Assembly: GCF_016093545.1 (NCBI RefSeq)
Contig: NZ_JADKYX010000024.1
Coordinates: forward strand, 1-64,000
Origin: Massilia rhizosphaerae
Lineage (GTDB): Bacteria > Pseudomonadota > Gammaproteobacteria > Burkholderiales > Burkholderiaceae_D
DNA length: 64,000 bases
Reading direction: 5' to 3'
The notes under the pieces are model-generated. The model ran no database searches and had not been told where the DNA came from. It saw only the letters and a list, made by a program, of their open reading frames with translations. Position 1 is the first letter of the stretch. Each line of letters starts with the position of its first letter. The position numbers and the translations under genes are program-made. Shown here one piece after another: positions 61,202-64,000 of this stretch.

Positions 61202-63271
61202 ATGCCCATCCTGCCCACCCAGACCCACCGCGAAGTCGCCGTCAAGACCACCCTCGGCGACGACGTGCTGCTGTTCAAGCGCATGCAATGCAGCGAGGCG
61301 CTGGGCCGCCTGTTCGAATTCCACATCGAGCTGGCGTCCGAGCGGAGCGACGTCAAGATCGCCGACGTCCTCGGCAAGGGCATGACCGTGAGCCTCGACC
61401 TGCCGCAGGGCGGGAAGCGCCACTTCCACGGCATCGTGACGCGGTTCGCCTACCAGGGCTGGCGCGACGGCAAGCCGGCCTATCTCGCGGTCGTGCATCC
61501 GAGCCTGTGGCTGCTGACGCGCGCGACCAACTGCCGCATCTTCCAGGAGAAGAGCGCGATCGACATCGTCAAGGCCGTCACCGGCGCGTACGGCGTGGCG
61601 ATCGAATTGGACGAGCGCATGTTGTCGGGCACGCCGGCGGTGCGCGAATACTGCGTGCAGTACCGCGAAAGCGACTTCAATTTCGTCTGCCGCCTGCTGG
61701 AGGAAGAGGGCATCTACTTCTACTTCACGCACGCGGAAGACAAGCACACGATGGTGCTGGCCGACGGCTACGGCGCGCACGCCACCGCGAGCGGCTACGA
61801 CACCATCCCGTTCCGCGACGAGGAAACCGCGCGCGACGCGCTGGAGGAAGCCGTGACGCGCTTCCATCCGAGCGGCGAGATCGCGCCGAGCGTGATGGTG
61901 CTGAACGACTTCGATTTCGAGAAGGCCTCGTCCAGCGTCGATGGCGGCCTGCTGGTCAAGTCCACGGTGCCGGCGCCGTTCGGGCAGAAGAGTTACGAAC
62001 ACTACGACTACCCCGGGCGCTACCTCGTGACGGATACGGGCAACACGTTCGCGCGCGGCCGCATGGAGGCGCTGCACGGGCAGGGCGAACGCATCGACGC
62101 GGAAGGAAATGCGCGCGGGCTGACGACGGGCGCGCTGTTCACGCTGGCCGAGCATCCGCGCGACGACCAGAATCGCGTCTTCCTGGTCACGTCCGCCGAG
62201 ACGGACATCACGGGCACCGATTACCGCTCCGACGGGGGCGCCGGCGGGCCCGATTTCCGCTGCCGGTTCCAGGCGATCGGCAAGGAGCACAGCTACCGCG
62301 CGCCGGCCACGGCGCGCAAGCCGTTCGTGCAGGGACCGCAGACGGCGATGGTCGTCGGCAAGTCGGGCGAGGAGATCTGGACCGACAAGTACGGCCGCAT
62401 CAAGGTGCAATTCCACTGGGACCGCGACGGCAAGAGCGACGAGGCCAGTTCGTGCTGGGTGCGCGTGCAGCAGGGCTGGGCCGGCAAGGGCTGGGGCATG
62501 ATGTTCGTGCCGCGCATCGGCATGGAAGTCGTCGTCACCTTCCTGGAGGGCGACCCGGACCGGCCGCTCGTCACGGGCTGCGTCTACAACAGCGACAGCA
62601 TGCCGCCGTACACGCTGCCGGACGAGCAGACCAAATCGACCGTCAAGTCGAACACGTCCAAGGGCGGCAACGGCTTCAACGAGATCCGCTTCGAGGACAA
62701 GAAGGACAGCGAGGAAATCTTCGTCCAGGCCGAGAAGGATTTCAACCGCGTCGTGAAGAACAACGACACGCTCAAGGTCGGCTTCGAGAAGAAGGACAAG
62801 GGCGACCAGACCATCCAGATCGCCAACGACCAGAGCCTCGACGTCGGCAACGACCGCAAGGTGCACGTGACGAACGACCAGACGGTCGCCATCGACAACA
62901 ACCTGTCCACGACGGTCAAGAACGACGAGACGCGCAAGGTCGAGAACAACCAGACCCTGAACATCACCAATGACCGCAAGCTCGACGTGGGCGGCGACCA
63001 GACCACGGCCATCACCGGCAACCATAAGGTGTCGGTCACGGGCGACCAGAAGGTGACCGTGTCGAAGACCATCGTCATGGAGGCCACCACGTCGATCGAG
63101 CTGAAGGTCGGCGGCAGCAGCATCAAGATCGAGGCGGCCAAGATCACGATCAAGTCGCCGGAAATCGCGGTGCAGTCCGACGCCAACACGGAGATCAAGG
63201 CCGGCGCGATGATGACGGTGAAGTCCGGCGCCATCATGACCATCGAAGGCGCGCTCGTGAAGATCAATTGA
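61202..63271 (+). CDS. vgrG: T6SS spike protein VgrG (TssI)
   Basis: Protein of 689 residues. The N-terminal gp27-like domain begins REVAVKTTLGDDVLLFKRMQ and includes YRESDFNFVCRLLEEEGIYF. The gp5-like OB fold follows (IWTDKYGRIKVQFHWDRDGK and SSCWVRVQQGWAGKGWGMMF). The C-terminal beta-helix needle has repeated DQT/NDxT turns up to about residue 680. No extra effector domain lies at the end. It follows the PAAR-like gene after 20 bases, so the two probably form the spike. Confidence 0.95.
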   Translation: MPILPTQTHREVAVKTTLGDDVLLFKRMQCSEALGRLFEFHIELASERSDVKIADVLGKGMTVSLDLPQGGKRHFHGIVTRFAYQGWRDGKPAYLAVVHPSLWLLTRATNCRIFQEKSAIDIVKAVTGAYGVAIELDERMLSGTPAVREYCVQYRESDFNFVCRLLEEEGIYFYFTHAEDKHTMVLADGYGAHATASGYDTIPFRDEETARDALEEAVTRFHPSGEIAPSVMVLNDFDFEKASSSVDGGLLVKSTVPAPFGQKSYEHYDYPGRYLVTDTGNTFARGRMEALHGQGERIDAEGNARGLTTGALFTLAEHPRDDQNRVFLVTSAETDITGTDYRSDGGAGGPDFRCRFQAIGKEHSYRAPATARKPFVQGPQTAMVVGKSGEEIWTDKYGRIKVQFHWDRDGKSDEASSCWVRVQQGWAGKGWGMMFVPRIGMEVVVTFLEGDPDRPLVTGCVYNSDSMPPYTLPDEQTKSTVKSNTSKGGNGFNEIRFEDKKDSEEIFVQAEKDFNRVVKNNDTLKVGFEKKDKGDQTIQIANDQSLDVGNDRKVHVTNDQTVAIDNNLSTTVKNDETRKVENNQTLNITNDRKLDVGGDQTTAITGNHKVSVTGDQKVTVSKTIVMEATTSIELKVGGSSIKIEAAKITIKSPEIAVQSDANTEIKAGAMMTVKSGAIMTIEGALVKIN

Positions 63272-63278
63272 GAAAGCC

Positions 63279-64000
63279 ATGCGTATCCGTTTCCGTACTC
63301 GTATCCTGTTCGCCTGCCTGACGCTGGCCGCCGCGACGCTCCGGGCCGAGGAACCTGCCGCGGCCGAGGGCGCGCCGGCCGCACAGGCGCAGTCCGCGCA
63401 GCGCGCGGTGCTGACGGTCGCCGACCAGCCGCTGCGCCTGATCCGCGGCGCGGCGGTCTACCGGGCCGGCAGCGGCGTCGCCGTGCAGAAGGACGACATC
63501 CTCGAAACCGCGGACGTCGGCGCGCAGGTCGAAGCCGGCGCCGGCGCCATCGTGGCCCTCGGCCCGCACAGCCGCGCGCTCGTGGCGAGCCTGGCGGTGG
63601 ATGGCAAGTCGCCGGTCGAGATGGAGCTGCTGCAGGGCTGGATCAAGGTGTACGCGAAGGGCCGCCGCGCGGTCGTCGTCACGCCCGCGCTGCAGGTGAC
63701 GCTGGCGTCCGGCTCGACGATCGTGCACGCGGGCGGCGACCTGGATGCCGTGTTCGCGGAAGAGGGCGACCAGCAGGTGGCGCGCGTGGACGACAAGGGC
63801 CGGGCGGGCCCCGCGCTCAAGCTGGCCGTCGAACAGTATGCCGGCGTCGAAGCCGGCAAGCCGCGCCTGGCGCCGGGCCGGCCGCCGCATGCGTTCGTGA
63901 GCGCGTTGCCGCCGTCCTTCCGCGACCATCTGGCGCCGGCGCCGGACGTGAAAAACCCCGGAAAGGTGGCGCCGACCAGGGAACGCGAAGCCGATTTCGC
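63279..64000 (+). CDS. Secreted FecR-like protein (3' end beyond the window)
   Basis: A partial CDS open to the window end, with at least 240 codons. A signal peptide (MRIRFRTRILFACLTLAAAT) is followed by an Ala/Glu-rich linker. A FecR-like domain then begins (VLTVADQPLRLIRGAAVYRA), with DDILETADVGAQVEAGAGAI and ELLQGWIKVYAKGRRAVVVT. FecR-like domains are often periplasmic sensors or peptidoglycan-linked scaffolds. It starts 7 bases after vgrG, so it is part of the T6SS operon, but its role is unknown. Confidence 0.65.
   Translation, partial: MRIRFRTRILFACLTLAAATLRAEEPAAAEGAPAAQAQSAQRAVLTVADQPLRLIRGAAVYRAGSGVAVQKDDILETADVGAQVEAGAGAIVALGPHSRALVASLAVDGKSPVEMELLQGWIKVYAKGRRAVVVTPALQVTLASGSTIVHAGGDLDAVFAEEGDQQVARVDDKGRAGPALKLAVEQYAGVEAGKPRLAPGRPPHAFVSALPPSFRDHLAPAPDVKNPGKVAPTREREADF

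Noticed and set aside
61202..63271. Effector domain at the VgrG C-terminus
   Set aside because: The protein ends with the gp5-like needle repeats and has no extra domain.

Overview
This is a GC-rich chromosomal window. It looks like a beta-proteobacterium of the order Burkholderiales, most likely an Oxalobacteraceae member close to Massilia, Duganella or Janthinobacterium. That placement is an inference from gene order (ubiE / Tim44-like / ubiJ / ubiB, then fmdB / DUF502 / aspS / nudB ... clsB / hslR), from PEP-CTERM proteins, and from a FadN-type beta-oxidation operon. No rRNA, tRNA or CRISPR was seen.

Layout. 1-4944: ubiquinone genes (ubiE, ubiJ, ubiB) with a Tim44-like membrane protein and a TPMT-like methyltransferase. 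A partial minus-strand gene, possibly a transposase, sits at the left edge. 5228-8658: fmdB-like zinc ribbon, DUF502 membrane protein, aspS, nudB. 8763-14030: a signalling block with a CHASE3-like/GAF/GGDEF diguanylate cyclase, a DUF3391/HD-GYP protein overlapping a PAS histidine kinase, and a small orphan ORF. 14135-16523: endonuclease/exonuclease/phosphatase protein, cardiolipin synthase clsB, hslR. 16684-23648: a TetR regulator followed by fatty-acid beta-oxidation genes (acyl-CoA dehydrogenase, FadN-type fusion, thiolase, enoyl-CoA hydratase). 23655-25034: a divergent cysS on the minus strand with a terminator-like hairpin right before its start codon.

25217-35980 is the most unusual region. 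It is visibly AT-richer and holds about fourteen small genes, all on the minus strand. Most are separated by copies of a roughly 110-bp imperfectly palindromic repeat that sits just 3' of each stop codon. The layout resembles an integron cassette array without an integrase, but the repeats lack canonical attC boxes. Contents include a SUKH/SMI1 immunity-like protein, a GNAT acetyltransferase, an LprI-like protein, an erythromycin-esterase-like secreted protein, a zinc ribbon, and several orphans. A plus-strand block of two paralogous PEP-CTERM proteins and a parallel beta-helix protein interrupts the array at 30269-33492.

36090-48795: metabolic and accessory genes. These are a CaiB/BaiF CoA-transferase; an unrecognised two-gene unit in which one protein has a caspase-like His/Cys pattern; a CYTH-CHAD protein; an O-methyltransferase; an S41 peptidase; an AcpA-like phosphoesterase; a DUF4142 protein; and osmC/paiB divergent from a PdxR/MocR-type regulator.

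49116-64000: a type VI secretion cluster in the order tssA-tssB-tssC-hcp-tagJ-tssE-tssF-tssG-clpV, the same order as the Pseudomonas aeruginosa H1-T6SS. A putative cysteine-peptidase-like effector, an orphan partner, a PAAR-like DUF4280 tip protein, vgrG, and the start of a secreted FecR-like protein follow. The membrane-complex genes tssJ, tssK, tssL and tssM are not in the window and would be expected nearby.
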